Below are positions 49,931 through 59,469 of a DNA stretch of 64,000 bases, in pieces. A program made the position numbers and the translations under genes. The stretch covers positions 101,831-165,830 of the forward strand of contig JAKSTQ010000003.1 of assembly GCA_024402475.1 (NCBI GenBank). Reading direction: 5' to 3'. Source of the stretch: Treponema sp. GTDB lineage: Bacteria > Spirochaetota > Spirochaetia > Treponematales > Treponemataceae. The first letter of the stretch is position 1. Each line of letters starts with the position of its first letter. The notes beneath the pieces were generated by a model. That model worked only from the letters and a program-made list of their open reading frames with translations. It did no database searches and was not told where the DNA came from.

Positions 49931-51694
49931 ATGAAAAAAACAGGTGCACAGATTATCACAGAAATCTTGAGGAAGTTTAAGATTGATATGGTAGCCGGAA
50001 TTCCAGGCGGATCAATTCTTCCACTTTATGATGAATTAAATCGCAGCGGTATTAATCACGTCCTTGTGCGCCAGGAACAGGCAGCTGGTTTTATTGCTCA
50101 GGGAATTGCCCGTACAACAGGAAAACCAGCAGTATGTTTTGCAACTTCAGGTCCTGGAGCAATGAACCTTTTGACTTCAATTGCAGATGCCCGCAGTGAC
50201 AGTGTTCCTATTATTGCAATTACAGGTCAGGTAAATCTTTCACTTATCGGAACAGATGCATTCCAGGAAGCAGATACATTCGGGCTTTCTTTCCCGATTA
50301 CAAAACACAGCGTTATGGTTAAGTCTGCAAAGGAACTTCTGACTGTTTTGCCTGAAGCTTTTAATATTGCAATGAATGGCCGTCCAGGTCCTGTACTTAT
50401 TGATGTTCCTCGTAACGTTCAGCTTGAAGAATGTGAATTTGATTCATGGCCAAAATGTGAAATTCAAAAATCAGATGTAAGATTCCATACAGATAAAAAA
50501 CAGATGGCACAGGTTTGTAAAGAAGCAGCTATGGCTTTGTGCAAAGCAGAACGCCCTGTTCTTTACCTTGGAGGCGGCTGTAATACATTTGAAGGCGCAA
50601 AGGCTTTTAAAGATTTCTTAAGCGTTTACCAGGCTCCGGTAGTTTCAAGCCTTATGGGAATCGGTGCTGTTCCTGCAAGTTATAAAGGAAACATGGGAAT
50701 GGTTGGTATGCACGGAAGTGTTGCTGCAAACCGCGCAATGCATGATGCTGACCTTGTACTGGCATGTGGTGTCCGCTTTGATGACCGTGCTATCGGCCTT
50801 AAAGATAAATTCTGTCCTAACGCAAAAATCGTTCATATTGATATTGATGCTGCAGAAATCAATAAAATTATGACAAGCGACCTTCATCTTGTAAGTGATG
50901 TTGAATCAGCAATTCCTGTAATTACAGAAATTCTTCGTGAAGCTGCAAATTCAAAATCAAAAGGAAAGGCAGCAATGGATATCAAGGAAACTGCTCCAGA
51001 ACGCCAGACCTGGATGAGCAAAATGGTAGAATGTAAAATTGCAACTTTCAGTGTAAACTGCGGTATCGATAAAAAATCAAAGGCAGCCAATCCAAGAAAA
51101 TTTATTGCTGATGTTCCTGAACTTGCAAAAGCAGCAGGTACAAAACCTTCTGATATTATCGTAACAACAGATGTTGGCCAGCACCAGATGTGGGCAAGCC
51201 AGTACTATCCTGTAGAAGATGCAAGAACATTCCTTACTTCTGGTTCTCTTGGAACAATGGGATTTGGTCTTCCGGCTGCAATTGGTGCTGCTCTTGCAAA
51301 TCCTAAAAAACATATTGTATGTTTTTCTGGTGACGGTTCCATCATGATGAATATTCAGGAACTTGCAACTCTTGCAGAACGCAACCTTAATGTTACAATT
51401 ATCGTTCTTGAAAATGGAACTTTGGGAATGGTTTACCAGCAGCAGAAACATCTGTTCAATAAAAATTACAGTGCAAGTATTTTTGAAAAGACACCTGACC
51501 TGCTTGCAATTGCAAACGGTTTTGGTATTGAAACTTTTGATGCTGACGGGGACACAAAAGGGCAGTGGGCTAAAAAAGTATTTGATCCTAAACGCAAGGG
51601 TCCGGCTTTTGTACGAATCCACGTAAGTCAGGAAGAAGATGTTCTGCCGTTTGTAACAGCAGGTAAAGCAAATATTGATGCTATTGTAAACTAA
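49931..51694 (+). CDS. ilvB: Acetolactate synthase large (catalytic) subunit
   Basis: 587 residues from the ATG at 49931, which has AGGAG 7 nt upstream; a frame extending to 49877 would begin in the terminator U-run. TPP enzyme: catalytic Glu in VRQEQAAGFIAQG, SGPGAMNLLTSIADA, a central FAD/DHS-like domain, and TPP/Mg2+ motif GDGSIMMNIQELATL ending in LEN. It forms acetolactate or acetohydroxybutyrate, the first step for valine, leucine and isoleucine. No ilvN regulatory subunit or other ilv gene is adjacent. Regulated by the upstream attenuator. Confidence 0.95.
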   Translation: MKKTGAQIITEILRKFKIDMVAGIPGGSILPLYDELNRSGINHVLVRQEQAAGFIAQGIARTTGKPAVCFATSGPGAMNLLTSIADARSDSVPIIAITGQVNLSLIGTDAFQEADTFGLSFPITKHSVMVKSAKELLTVLPEAFNIAMNGRPGPVLIDVPRNVQLEECEFDSWPKCEIQKSDVRFHTDKKQMAQVCKEAAMALCKAERPVLYLGGGCNTFEGAKAFKDFLSVYQAPVVSSLMGIGAVPASYKGNMGMVGMHGSVAANRAMHDADLVLACGVRFDDRAIGLKDKFCPNAKIVHIDIDAAEINKIMTSDLHLVSDVESAIPVITEILREAANSKSKGKAAMDIKETAPERQTWMSKMVECKIATFSVNCGIDKKSKAANPRKFIADVPELAKAAGTKPSDIIVTTDVGQHQMWASQYYPVEDARTFLTSGSLGTMGFGLPAAIGAALANPKKHIVCFSGDGSIMMNIQELATLAERNLNVTIIVLENGTLGMVYQQQKHLFNKNYSASIFEKTPDLLAIANGFGIETFDADGDTKGQWAKKVFDPKRKGPAFVRIHVSQEEDVLPFVTAGKANIDAIVN

Positions 51695-51740
51695 AAAAAA
51701 GGAGCCGTTTCAAGCAGAAACTTGGAACGGCTCTTTTTTT
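51694..51740. terminator. Bidirectional intrinsic terminator between ilvB and adk
   Basis: A 13-bp stem (51702-51714 with 51721-51733, one G-U), 6-nt loop, flanked by eight A and seven T. Confidence 0.95.
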
Positions 51741-51755
51741 AATTATTAAAAATCT

Positions 51756-52382
51756 TTATTTGAAGATTTCTTTGAATTTACCAAGAAGTACATCTGTTTC
51801 GATAGAAGCATCAAGGTCTGTAATTTTTCCCTTTTCACGGTAGAAACCGATGATAGGTTCTGTTTCTTTGTGGTAAACTTCAAGGCGGTGTTTGATAGAA
51901 GATTCCTGGTCATCATCGCGCTGGTAAAGTTCTCCACCACATTTGTCACAAACGCCTTCTACTTTTGGCTGTTTTGTAAGAACGTTAAAGTTTTCACCAC
52001 ATGCACGGCAAACACGGCGTGTAGAAAGACGGCGAAGAACAACTTCTTCTTCGATTGTAAAGTTTACACATGTTACATCCGGGCAGAATTCTTCGAGCAT
52101 TTTTGCCTGTGGAATTGTGCGTGGGAAACCATCAAGAATAAATCCGTTTTTGCAGTCATCCTGACCTAAACGTTCCTTAACAAGACCGCATGTAATTTCG
52201 TCGCTTACGAGACCGCCGGCATCAATGATTGCTTTTGCCTGAAGTCCAAGTGGAGTCTGATTTTTGATTGCAGCTCTGAACATATCACCTGTTGAGATGT
52301 GAGGAATTTTATAATCTTCCTTTACTTTAACAGCGAGTGAGCCTTTTCCTGCTCCTGGAGGTCCCAAAAAAATAAAATTCAT
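51756..52382 (-). CDS. adk: Adenylate kinase, zinc-LID type
   Basis: 208 residues. P-loop GPPGAGKGS (7-15), NMP-binding region STGDMFR, DGFPRTIPQA, and a LID with four Cys (125, 128, 145, 148; CRAC...CDKC) that would bind zinc. It interconverts ATP, ADP and AMP. AGGAG lies just upstream. The usual GKGTQ of the P-loop reads GKGSL here. Confidence 0.97.
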   Translation of the reverse strand: MNFIFLGPPGAGKGSLAVKVKEDYKIPHISTGDMFRAAIKNQTPLGLQAKAIIDAGGLVSDEITCGLVKERLGQDDCKNGFILDGFPRTIPQAKMLEEFCPDVTCVNFTIEEEVVLRRLSTRRVCRACGENFNVLTKQPKVEGVCDKCGGELYQRDDDQESSIKHRLEVYHKETEPIIGFYREKGKITDLDASIETDVLLGKFKEIFK

Positions 52383-52441
52383 ATTTACTCCTAAAAAAAT
52401 GTTTTTACTTGTAGTAACATTATAATTATACGGGTAAACCG

Positions 52442-54952
52442 CTAATTTTGCAATGTAATTGTTATAAATGCAAGCTGTGCATCCCAGTTAAATATAGTAC
52501 GTTCTGCTGCCTGTGTCACAAGATTTGCAATTTTATCCAGATTTGCAGATCCTGTTTTGCTGCTGACTGCCTTTGCATAAGCAGAAGATTCAATGTCAAA
52601 CCATGCAGCAATTTCATTTTTTGTGATGCGCCTTTTTTCTGTGATTACATTAGTAACCGCTTTTACATCAAAGCCTTCTTTGCTGAAGATTTCTTCAATA
52701 GAATTTGTATCCCAGTTAAAAAGAGGATTTGTTTTGTCTTCAAAGAATTCATTTTCTGCTGCAACCATGTTCGACATTATTTCACGGAAAGTTTCTGGTA
52801 CGTTTCCGGAAAAAATCTGTTTTTCAATGAGGCGGCTGATTCGCTGACCGTTGCATGGAATTCTCTGGCAGATGACTGCGTTAAAATCTTTGGAAAGAAT
52901 TCCTTCTGATTCGTTTAATGTATATGTATTAACTTCTGAAAGTTCGCCTGCCGGTTTAAGGGCTGCAGCTTCTTTAAGTTTTGTGCAGAGAGTTTTAATT
53001 GACTCAATGTTTGCAAATGGATCTCTGAAGAACAGATGATCAAAAGCGATATTTCGGTTCAAGAACTTTCTAAGTACCTGGATAATGTCCTGGTCGGCAG
53101 CTGCTGTTTCAAGAACCGGCTTATCAAGGTTTGCAAGAGTGCGTGAATACTGTTCAAGGATTTCACGGCCTTTGTCAGTTTTGCAAACACCGCAGGTAAC
53201 TCCTTCTGGTGTAAGGCGGCTTATCTGCCACAGTAAAAGTCCGTCATCAGCATTCCAGATAAGGCTTCTGTCATGGCGGCTGATCGCAGCAATTTCTGTC
53301 ATTGTATCACGGATTGCAAGCAGGACTTCTGCACGGTTAGAATCAAGGCGGGCCTGCCATGCTTTTTGCGCGTGATTAATTGCACTTTCTTTTACATCAT
53401 CAACAGGACTGAATGTAAGGTTTTCTGCTTTTTTACCGTCACGGGTTTTAAAATGTTCTGTAATCCACCACTGATTGATTGGATTTTCTCCAAACTGGCT
53501 TTTAGGTGTTTTTGCATCTGGAGCTGCTGTTATGTTTCGGGAACCTGTAGTTGCAGTATCCAAAGTTGCTCCTGCAGGTCCGTTCTGTTTTTCAAGAATT
53601 GCAGCAATCTGAAGTTCACGGCGGCTTAATACGTCGCTTCTGATTTTGCCTTCGTAGCCTTGTGTAGTCGGTGTGTAAAAAACGCGGCCGGCAAGTGTGT
53701 CAGGTAAATACTGCTGTGCAACCCAGTGATCACGGTAAGCATGAGGATAAAGATATCCTGAACCATGTCCGAAACCTTCAGCGTCACGATTAGCATCTTT
53801 AAGATGATTAGGAACTTCTGCGTCTTCTTTTTCTACAGAACTTAAGGCGTCAAAAAATGCCATGGAGCTGTTTGATTTTGGTGCAGTTGCAAGATAAAGG
53901 GCTGCATGTGCCAGATGATATCGTCCCTCTGGTAAACCGACTCTGTCAAAGGCAGCGGCACAGCTTTCTACAACACCAAGTGCATAAGGATCTGCAAGAC
54001 CTGTATCTTCACAGGCGCTGATGAGCATTCGTCTGAAAATAAAATGAGGGTCTTCGCCGGCGCGGATCATTCTTGCAAGCCAGTACATTGCGGCATCCGG
54101 ATCCCGTCCCCGCAAAGATTTGATAAAGGCACTTATTATGTCGTAGTGATAATCGCCGTCACGGTCGTATAACACAACTTTTTTCTGGATTGATTCTTCG
54201 GCAGCTTCTTTTGAAATATAGATTGTAGAACCATATGCAGGCTGCGGCGGATTTCCATTTGGATCCCATTTGTCAGGGGTTGTTTCTACTGCAAGTTCCA
54301 GTGCATTTAAAAGTGTTCTGGCATCTCCGTTTGCAGTTTCGATAAGGTGATCTAAAGCACCGTCTTCAAATTCAACTTTCCAGTGACCGTATCCCCGTTC
54401 TGTATTTGACAAAGCCTGAAGAGCTGCTTTCTTTAAATCTTCTTTTGTGAGTGCCTTCAACTGGAAAACGCGGCTACGGCTGACCAGGGCTTTATTTACT
54501 TCAAAGAAAGGATTTTCTGTTGTTGCTCCAATAAGAATAATGGTACCGTTTTCGACCCAAGGTAAAAGAGCATCCTGCTGGGCACGGTTCCATCTGTGAA
54601 CTTCGTCAACAAATAAAATTGTACGGCGGTTGTAAAGGTTAAAATAATCTTCTGCCTGTTTGATTGAATTGCGGATATCAGCAACACCGGTCAAAACGGC
54701 ATTAAGAGAAAGAAAGTTACTTTTTGTGTGGTTTGCAATAACCCGGGCAAGAGTTGTTTTTCCGGTTCCCGGAGGTCCGTAAAAAATTACTGAGGTCAGC
54801 TGGTCTGCTGCAATTGCACGGCGTAAAAGACGGCCTTTGCCTACAATGTGATCCTGGCCGATATACTCGTCAAGAGTCTGTGGCCTCATTCTGGCTGCAA
54901 GAGGTTCCTTTAGCTGGTTTGCCGCTGCGGCAGAAAAAAGGTCACTGGACAT
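52442..54952 (-). CDS. rarA: RarA/MgsA recombination ATPase fused to a methyltransferase-like C-terminal region
   Basis: 836 residues against about 440 for ordinary RarA. The AAA+ part has Walker A GPPGTGKT (59-66), Walker B ILFVDEVHRW, sensor I TTENPFFEVN and the RarA C-terminal tetramerisation domain ending in YLYPHAYRDHWVAQQYLPD. The extra ~385 residues contain LIWNADDGLLLWQISRLTPE, TCGVCKTDKG and FDHLFFRDPF, spaced like motifs of a degenerate class I methyltransferase, then a helical tail with TKNEIAAWFDIESSAYAKAV. RarA acts at stalled forks. The role of the extension is unknown. It starts 3 nt after the lipoprotein gene. Confidence 0.88.
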   Translation of the reverse strand: MSSDLFSAAAANQLKEPLAARMRPQTLDEYIGQDHIVGKGRLLRRAIAADQLTSVIFYGPPGTGKTTLARVIANHTKSNFLSLNAVLTGVADIRNSIKQAEDYFNLYNRRTILFVDEVHRWNRAQQDALLPWVENGTIILIGATTENPFFEVNKALVSRSRVFQLKALTKEDLKKAALQALSNTERGYGHWKVEFEDGALDHLIETANGDARTLLNALELAVETTPDKWDPNGNPPQPAYGSTIYISKEAAEESIQKKVVLYDRDGDYHYDIISAFIKSLRGRDPDAAMYWLARMIRAGEDPHFIFRRMLISACEDTGLADPYALGVVESCAAAFDRVGLPEGRYHLAHAALYLATAPKSNSSMAFFDALSSVEKEDAEVPNHLKDANRDAEGFGHGSGYLYPHAYRDHWVAQQYLPDTLAGRVFYTPTTQGYEGKIRSDVLSRRELQIAAILEKQNGPAGATLDTATTGSRNITAAPDAKTPKSQFGENPINQWWITEHFKTRDGKKAENLTFSPVDDVKESAINHAQKAWQARLDSNRAEVLLAIRDTMTEIAAISRHDRSLIWNADDGLLLWQISRLTPEGVTCGVCKTDKGREILEQYSRTLANLDKPVLETAAADQDIIQVLRKFLNRNIAFDHLFFRDPFANIESIKTLCTKLKEAAALKPAGELSEVNTYTLNESEGILSKDFNAVICQRIPCNGQRISRLIEKQIFSGNVPETFREIMSNMVAAENEFFEDKTNPLFNWDTNSIEEIFSKEGFDVKAVTNVITEKRRITKNEIAAWFDIESSAYAKAVSSKTGSANLDKIANLVTQAAERTIFNWDAQLAFITITLQN

Positions 54953-54955
54953 CTG

Positions 54956-56017
54956 TTATTCAATATTCCATTTAGCGCGGGAAGGGTAGTAAGCCCAAAG
55001 TCCCTGGTGAGTAAACTGTGCTGAGTTTGCACCGTTACCTTTTACCTGAATCGAAGCATAGCAGGCATCAGCAAGAGTATTTGCATCTGGATTTACTGCA
55101 AGAATGACATGACTTTCGTAAATCGAACTGATTGTACTTGAAGCATTTGAAAAATCTACAACTTCCTGATTGCTGATAAGGAATCGTTTAAAACCAAAGA
55201 GCATGCTTGTAACAAGAATGCTGTCCTGTGTCATACATACGCTTGTAAGGATTCCCATTCCAGTTTTAATTTTCTGTTCGCCTCTGCCGTCATCATTGTT
55301 ATAGACGATTTCATCAACGTTAGTATAAGCGTATCTGTTTCCATGAGAGAATGCTGCATTACCGTTATTGTAAGTAAGAACTCCGCCTTTATAATATACA
55401 GATTTAGCAGAAGCAGCACCCGCTATTGGTGAACCGACTGTACCGCCGTTGAGTTCAAAGCAGCCGTTTTTTGTACGGATAAAAGCTTTTCTTTGTGATT
55501 TTACAACAGTGTTTGTACAGAAGAGGTGTGTTTCGTTTGTGATTTTTCCTTCTGTCATGTCCTGATCAATTGGAAGAGCTACATTTACTTTGTTCCAGGT
55601 TCCGTTGTTAGTGTAAAAAAGTTCAAATTTCTTGATGCGCATTTCGCCTTCTTCGTCATTTCTGCCATAGAGGGCTGCAAGTGCATAAAGATAAGTTCCG
55701 TCAGCTGCAACTTTCTGGATGTGGGTTACAGCTCTGTCATCTTCGTATTCGCGCTGGTATTCAATTTCAGGAGTTGAAAATTCTGTCCACTTTCCGTAGC
55801 TTGAATCATTTGCGTTTTTTCTGTAGATTTTGCCGTTTGAAAGATAGAGTTCTTCCTGCTTTCCAGGCTGACTGTAACGTACAATTGAATAAATGTCTCC
55901 AAGAACAGTTGCTTTTTCGAGCTGGACTTCCTGACGGATGTGGTAGAACATAGGGTCCTGGCAGGAAGTAAGAATTAATGCTGTTGCGGCAATCAATGTA
56001 AATATAGTTTTTTTCAT
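54956..56017 (-). CDS. Putative lipoprotein, beta-rich
   Basis: 353 residues. Lipobox LTSC (Cys about 20) after a typical signal peptide. The rest is a series of beta strands with blade-like repeats (ADGTYLYALAALYGRNDEEG, KAFIRTKNGCFELNGG, FSHGNRYAYTNVDEIV, GILTSVCMTQDSILVTSML), suggestive of a beta-propeller. No enzymatic motif. It lies between an outer-membrane protein candidate and rarA on one strand. Function unknown; anchoring in the inner or outer membrane cannot be decided. Confidence 0.65.
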   Translation of the reverse strand: MKKTIFTLIAATALILTSCQDPMFYHIRQEVQLEKATVLGDIYSIVRYSQPGKQEELYLSNGKIYRKNANDSSYGKWTEFSTPEIEYQREYEDDRAVTHIQKVAADGTYLYALAALYGRNDEEGEMRIKKFELFYTNNGTWNKVNVALPIDQDMTEGKITNETHLFCTNTVVKSQRKAFIRTKNGCFELNGGTVGSPIAGAASAKSVYYKGGVLTYNNGNAAFSHGNRYAYTNVDEIVYNNDDGRGEQKIKTGMGILTSVCMTQDSILVTSMLFGFKRFLISNQEVVDFSNASSTISSIYESHVILAVNPDANTLADACYASIQVKGNGANSAQFTHQGLWAYYPSRAKWNIE

Positions 56018-56040
56018 AAAGGTAATCCTGTTTTTTTTAA

Positions 56041-56679
56041 CTAAAAGTGATATCTTGCACCGAGATTTGCAGAAACCGAAATAAGGTAGTCATTTTTTTC
56101 AGGTTCTTTTGCGTACCACTGAGGCATATACATAAACTGACAGTTAATGCCAAATGACCAGCTTTCGTTCATACGGAAGAACATTCCGGCTTCCTGCTTG
56201 ACGATAAGGCCCGGAAAGTAGTTGTATCCAAGATAGTTTTCCATTGCCATACCGATGCTTGTTTTAATCGGGAATTCAAATTTCCAGATAGTAGGAACAA
56301 AAGTAATACCGACTGTAATCGGAATGATTGTCATAAGGTTGCTTCCGATTGTAGGGTGATAACCAAAAAGAACGTCGCCACCAAGAGCAAGCCAGCTCAA
56401 AAGATATCTGTGGTAGCCGACAGAAATGGCACCGCCGACAGTCATCTGGTTTTCAAAGTTTAATGGGAAAAGAGCCATTGCCTGAATAAGAATGAACTGA
56501 TCGCCTGGACCATTGTGAACTATACCGTTTTCGTCGGCTTCTTTTTCTATATAATCGTCAAAGTATTCGTCAGCTTCTGCTTCTTCTTTTTTAGCCGGAT
56601 CATCTGCAAAAAGATTTATAGGAGTAAAAACACAGCCAATGAGAAGACTGGCAAGGAGTATTTTTGTAATACGTTTCAT
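56041..56679 (-). CDS. Outer-membrane beta-barrel candidate
   Basis: 212 residues. Signal peptide ending NLFAD, an acidic linker (DPAKKEEAEADEYFDDYIEKE), then alternating hydrophobic strands (FILIQAMALFPLNF, MTVGGAISVGYHRYLL, LGGDVLFGYHPTIG, ISVSANLGARYHF) ending in an aromatic residue, the hallmark recognised by the BAM machinery. Length suits an eight-stranded OmpW/OmpX-like barrel. GTGGGG precedes the ATG. I recall a similar small barrel gene near folD in T. pallidum, which would support this, but cannot check it. Confidence 0.7.
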   Translation of the reverse strand: MKRITKILLASLLIGCVFTPINLFADDPAKKEEAEADEYFDDYIEKEADENGIVHNGPGDQFILIQAMALFPLNFENQMTVGGAISVGYHRYLLSWLALGGDVLFGYHPTIGSNLMTIIPITVGITFVPTIWKFEFPIKTSIGMAMENYLGYNYFPGLIVKQEAGMFFRMNESWSFGINCQFMYMPQWYAKEPEKNDYLISVSANLGARYHF

Positions 56680-56725
56680 ATATCCCCACTGATAGAAATA
56701 AATTCAAGATTTTGTTATATTATAG

Positions 56726-56754
56726 ATAATACATTGTTTAGTTGTATTATTCAA
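56726..56754 (-). promoter_or_regulatory. Promoter of the outer-membrane barrel gene
   Basis: Minus strand: -35 TTGAAT (56754-56749), 17-nt spacer, -10 TATTAT (56731-56726); a TATAAT follows at 56724-56719. Leader of about 40 nt with a Shine-Dalgarno. Confidence 0.55.
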
Positions 56755-56813
56755 TATAACCATTTTTGAAGAGAGTTGTTACATATATATAGAACAATAT
56801 AAGAGGAATTTGT

Positions 56814-57698
56814 ATGAGTGCACAGATTATTGACGGTAAACAGATAGCTTCGGACGTTCGCGCAGAAGTAGCGCAGAAAGTTGCAGCCCTTAAAGAAAAG
56901 GGAATTAATCCCTGCCTTGCTGTAATTCTTGTAGGAGAAAATCCTGCCAGCGTTTCCTATGTTACCGGCAAACAGAAAGCTCTTGCAGAAGCAGGAATGA
57001 CAGACAAATCAGTTCACCTTCCTGAATCTACAACAGAAGAAGAACTTCTTGCCCTTATCGAAAAGCTTAACGCAGATAAAACCGTTCACGGAATTCTTGT
57101 TCAGCTTCCTCTTCCAAAACATATTAACGAAGACCGTGTAATCATGGCAATTGATCCAAAAAAAGATGTAGATGGTTTTCATCCTGTAAATGTAGGAAAC
57201 ATGATGATTGGCCGCAAGGCATACCTTCCATGTACACCAAACGGAGTAACAGTTCTTCTTAAAAAGATGAATATCGAAACTTCAGGCAAACACTGTGTAA
57301 TCATCGGTCGTTCCAACATTGTAGGTAAACCTCTTGCAATTCTTATGTCACAGCGTTCAATCAATTCAACTGTAACAATCTGTCATACAGGAACAAAAAA
57401 CATGGCAGAAATTACAAAGCAGGCTGACATTCTTGTAGCTGCTGCAGGACACGCCGGAACAGTAACTGCAGACATGGTAAAACCTGGCGCTGTTGTAATT
57501 GATGTTGGTGTAAACAGAATTCCTGATTCATCTAAAAAATCTGGATTCCGCCTTGTAGGTGACTGTGATTACGAAACTGTAAAAGAAACTGCTTCTTACA
57601 TTACACCGGTTCCAGGCGGCGTAGGTCCTATGACAATTGCAATGCTTATGGTAAATACTCTCGAAGCAGCTATGACTATTGAAGGTGTACAGGCATAA
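56814..57698 (+). CDS. folD: Methylenetetrahydrofolate dehydrogenase/cyclohydrolase
   Basis: 294 residues. Substrate-site [17 protein letters not shown] (Lys of the YxxxK pair), [22 protein letters not shown], and the NADP-binding [15 protein letters not shown]-terminal [16 protein letters not shown]. It interconverts methylene-, methenyl- and formyl-THF. AGAGGAA lies upstream. The stop overlaps the miaB ATG by one base. Confidence 0.97.
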   Translation: MSAQIIDGKQIASDVRAEVAQKVAALKEKGINPCLAVILVGENPASVSYVTGKQKALAEAGMTDKSVHLPESTTEEELLALIEKLNADKTVHGILVQLPLPKHINEDRVIMAIDPKKDVDGFHPVNVGNMMIGRKAYLPCTPNGVTVLLKKMNIETSGKHCVIIGRSNIVGKPLAILMSQRSINSTVTICHTGTKNMAEITKQADILVAAAGHAGTVTADMVKPGAVVIDVGVNRIPDSSKKSGFRLVGDCDYETVKETASYITPVPGGVGPMTIAMLMVNTLEAAMTIEGVQA

Positions 57699-59083
57699 TG
57701 ACTTACTTTTTTGAAACTTACGGCTGCCAGATGAATATTGCAGAAAGTGCAGCCGTTGAACAGCTTCTTATTGCCCGCGGATGGACAAAAGCAGAAGATG
57801 CCCAGGTATGTGACCTTGCAATCATCAATACCTGTTCTGTAAGACAGACCGCAGAAAACCGTATTCTGGGAAGACTTGGCTGGTATACAGGCCTTAAGGC
57901 TTTACGCGCAAAAGCTCCTAATGCAAAAAGTAAGAGCCTTGAAATTGCTGCAGAATATGTTAAAGATGATGCAAAACCGATTACAATCGTAGTAATGGGT
58001 TGTATGGCAGAACGCCTTTTAAAATCCCTGCAGAAAGATTATCCATGCGTTGATTATGTTGTAGGAACTTATGCAAAGGCTCAGTTTGCCCAGATTATTG
58101 ATGCTGTAGAAAAAAAAGCAAATCCTAAGTCAGTTCTTCTTGATGATGATCCGGAAAAATATCAGTTCTCGGATCTTTCTCTTGAACCGGGCGTGTTCTC
58201 AACATTTATTCCAATCATGCACGGATGCAATAATTTCTGTACATATTGTATTGTTCCCTATGTTCGCGGCCGCGAAAAGTCCCGTTCCCTGGAATCAATC
58301 CTTGCAGAAATCGATGTCCTTTCAAAATATGGCGTAAAGGAAATAACACTTCTTGGCCAGAATGTAAATTCATATAACTGTGACGGACTTGATTTTCCGG
58401 CTCTCATGCAGAAAATCTGTGACCACATTCACGAAACAAAATCAAGCATCGGCTGGGTACGTTTTATGTCCAGCCATCCAAAAGATCTTTCGGACAAGTT
58501 AATAGAAGTAATCGCAGCCAATAAGGAATTGTGCCACCACATTCATCTTCCTGTACAGCACGGCTCAAATGCAATCCTTAAGGAAATGAACCGCCGCTAT
58601 ACCCGCGAAGATTACCTTAAGGTTGTCGAAAAAATCCGCCGTGCCATTCCAGATGTTTCTCTGACAACAGATGTAATGGTAGGATTCCCTGGAGAAACAG
58701 AAGAAGACGTTGAACAGCTTTTAGACCTTATGAAAACTGTTCTGTACGAAAATGCTTTTATGTACTACTATAATCCAAGAGAAGGAACACCGGCTGCAGT
58801 CCGCAAGGATCAGATTCCTGTTGAAATAAAAAAAGAACGCCTCCAGAAGGTTATTGATTTACAGCTTGAAGTTACAAGAAGCCAGATGGAAAAGCGTGTA
58901 GGGCAGACAGTAACAGTGCTTTGCGAAAGTATCAGCCGCGACAATAAAAGTGAACTTCTGGGAAAAACACCTCAGGATGAACGCGTTGCATTTGATGCAT
59001 CTGAAAAACTTATCGGGCAGTTTGTTCAGGTTGAACTTCTGAGCCTTAACGGAAATACATTCAAAGGCCGAATGGTCAAATAA
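57698..59083 (+). CDS. miaB: tRNA-2-methylthio-N6-dimethylallyladenosine synthase MiaB
   Basis: 461 residues. The three UPF0004 cysteines are in TYGCQMN (Cys10), NTCSV and VMGCMAE; the radical SAM motif is GCNNFCTYC (CxxxCxxC); the C-terminus is a TRAM domain (VTVLCESIS...GQFVQVELLS). It methylthiolates i6A37 of tRNAs reading UNN codons. A ~25-residue insertion after the second cysteine (KALRAKAPNAKSKSLEIAAE) is longer than usual. Confidence 0.95.
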   Translation: MTYFFETYGCQMNIAESAAVEQLLIARGWTKAEDAQVCDLAIINTCSVRQTAENRILGRLGWYTGLKALRAKAPNAKSKSLEIAAEYVKDDAKPITIVVMGCMAERLLKSLQKDYPCVDYVVGTYAKAQFAQIIDAVEKKANPKSVLLDDDPEKYQFSDLSLEPGVFSTFIPIMHGCNNFCTYCIVPYVRGREKSRSLESILAEIDVLSKYGVKEITLLGQNVNSYNCDGLDFPALMQKICDHIHETKSSIGWVRFMSSHPKDLSDKLIEVIAANKELCHHIHLPVQHGSNAILKEMNRRYTREDYLKVVEKIRRAIPDVSLTTDVMVGFPGETEEDVEQLLDLMKTVLYENAFMYYYNPREGTPAAVRKDQIPVEIKKERLQKVIDLQLEVTRSQMEKRVGQTVTVLCESISRDNKSELLGKTPQDERVAFDASEKLIGQFVQVELLSLNGNTFKGRMVK

Positions 59084-59094
59084 GGAGATTTATC

Positions 59095-59469
59095 ATGGTA
59101 TTAAAGCTTATTTTTCTGATTGTTGATATTTTGCTTATTGCATTTTTTGCAGGATTTAATATTGAAAACAAAAGTAATGTCTGGTTTTTCTGGACAACAT
59201 TTAAGGATATCCCGGTTTTTATAACTGTTCTTGTGTCTTTTGCAGCAGGAATCATTGCTTCTTTAATTGTATTCCTTTCAGTTAAAACTTCAAAGGCATT
59301 GCGCAAAGATAAAAATAAAGAAAAAGCAGAAGATAAACCTGAAGGAAAAAAAGAAAATAAAAAGCGTCAGGGACTGCTTGCAAAAATCCAGAATTCTGCA
59401 AAAAAAGCAGAAAAGGCAGAAAAAGCAGAAAGTGAAAATGCGCAGGTAAAGGCATCTGATAATGAATAA
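59095..59469 (+). CDS. LapA/DUF1049-like membrane protein
   Basis: 124 residues. Two membrane helices (about 3-22 and 42-64) flank a short loop NIENKSNVWFFW, the LapA-like pattern. The cytoplasmic tail (68-124) is a charged Lys/Glu/Ala-rich coiled coil. LapA with LapB regulates LPS synthesis in proteobacteria; here only the small membrane module is similar. AAGGAG precedes the ATG. The stop overlaps the SPOR gene by 8 nt. Confidence 0.7.
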   Translation: MVLKLIFLIVDILLIAFFAGFNIENKSNVWFFWTTFKDIPVFITVLVSFAAGIIASLIVFLSVKTSKALRKDKNKEKAEDKPEGKKENKKRQGLLAKIQNSAKKAEKAEKAESENAQVKASDNE

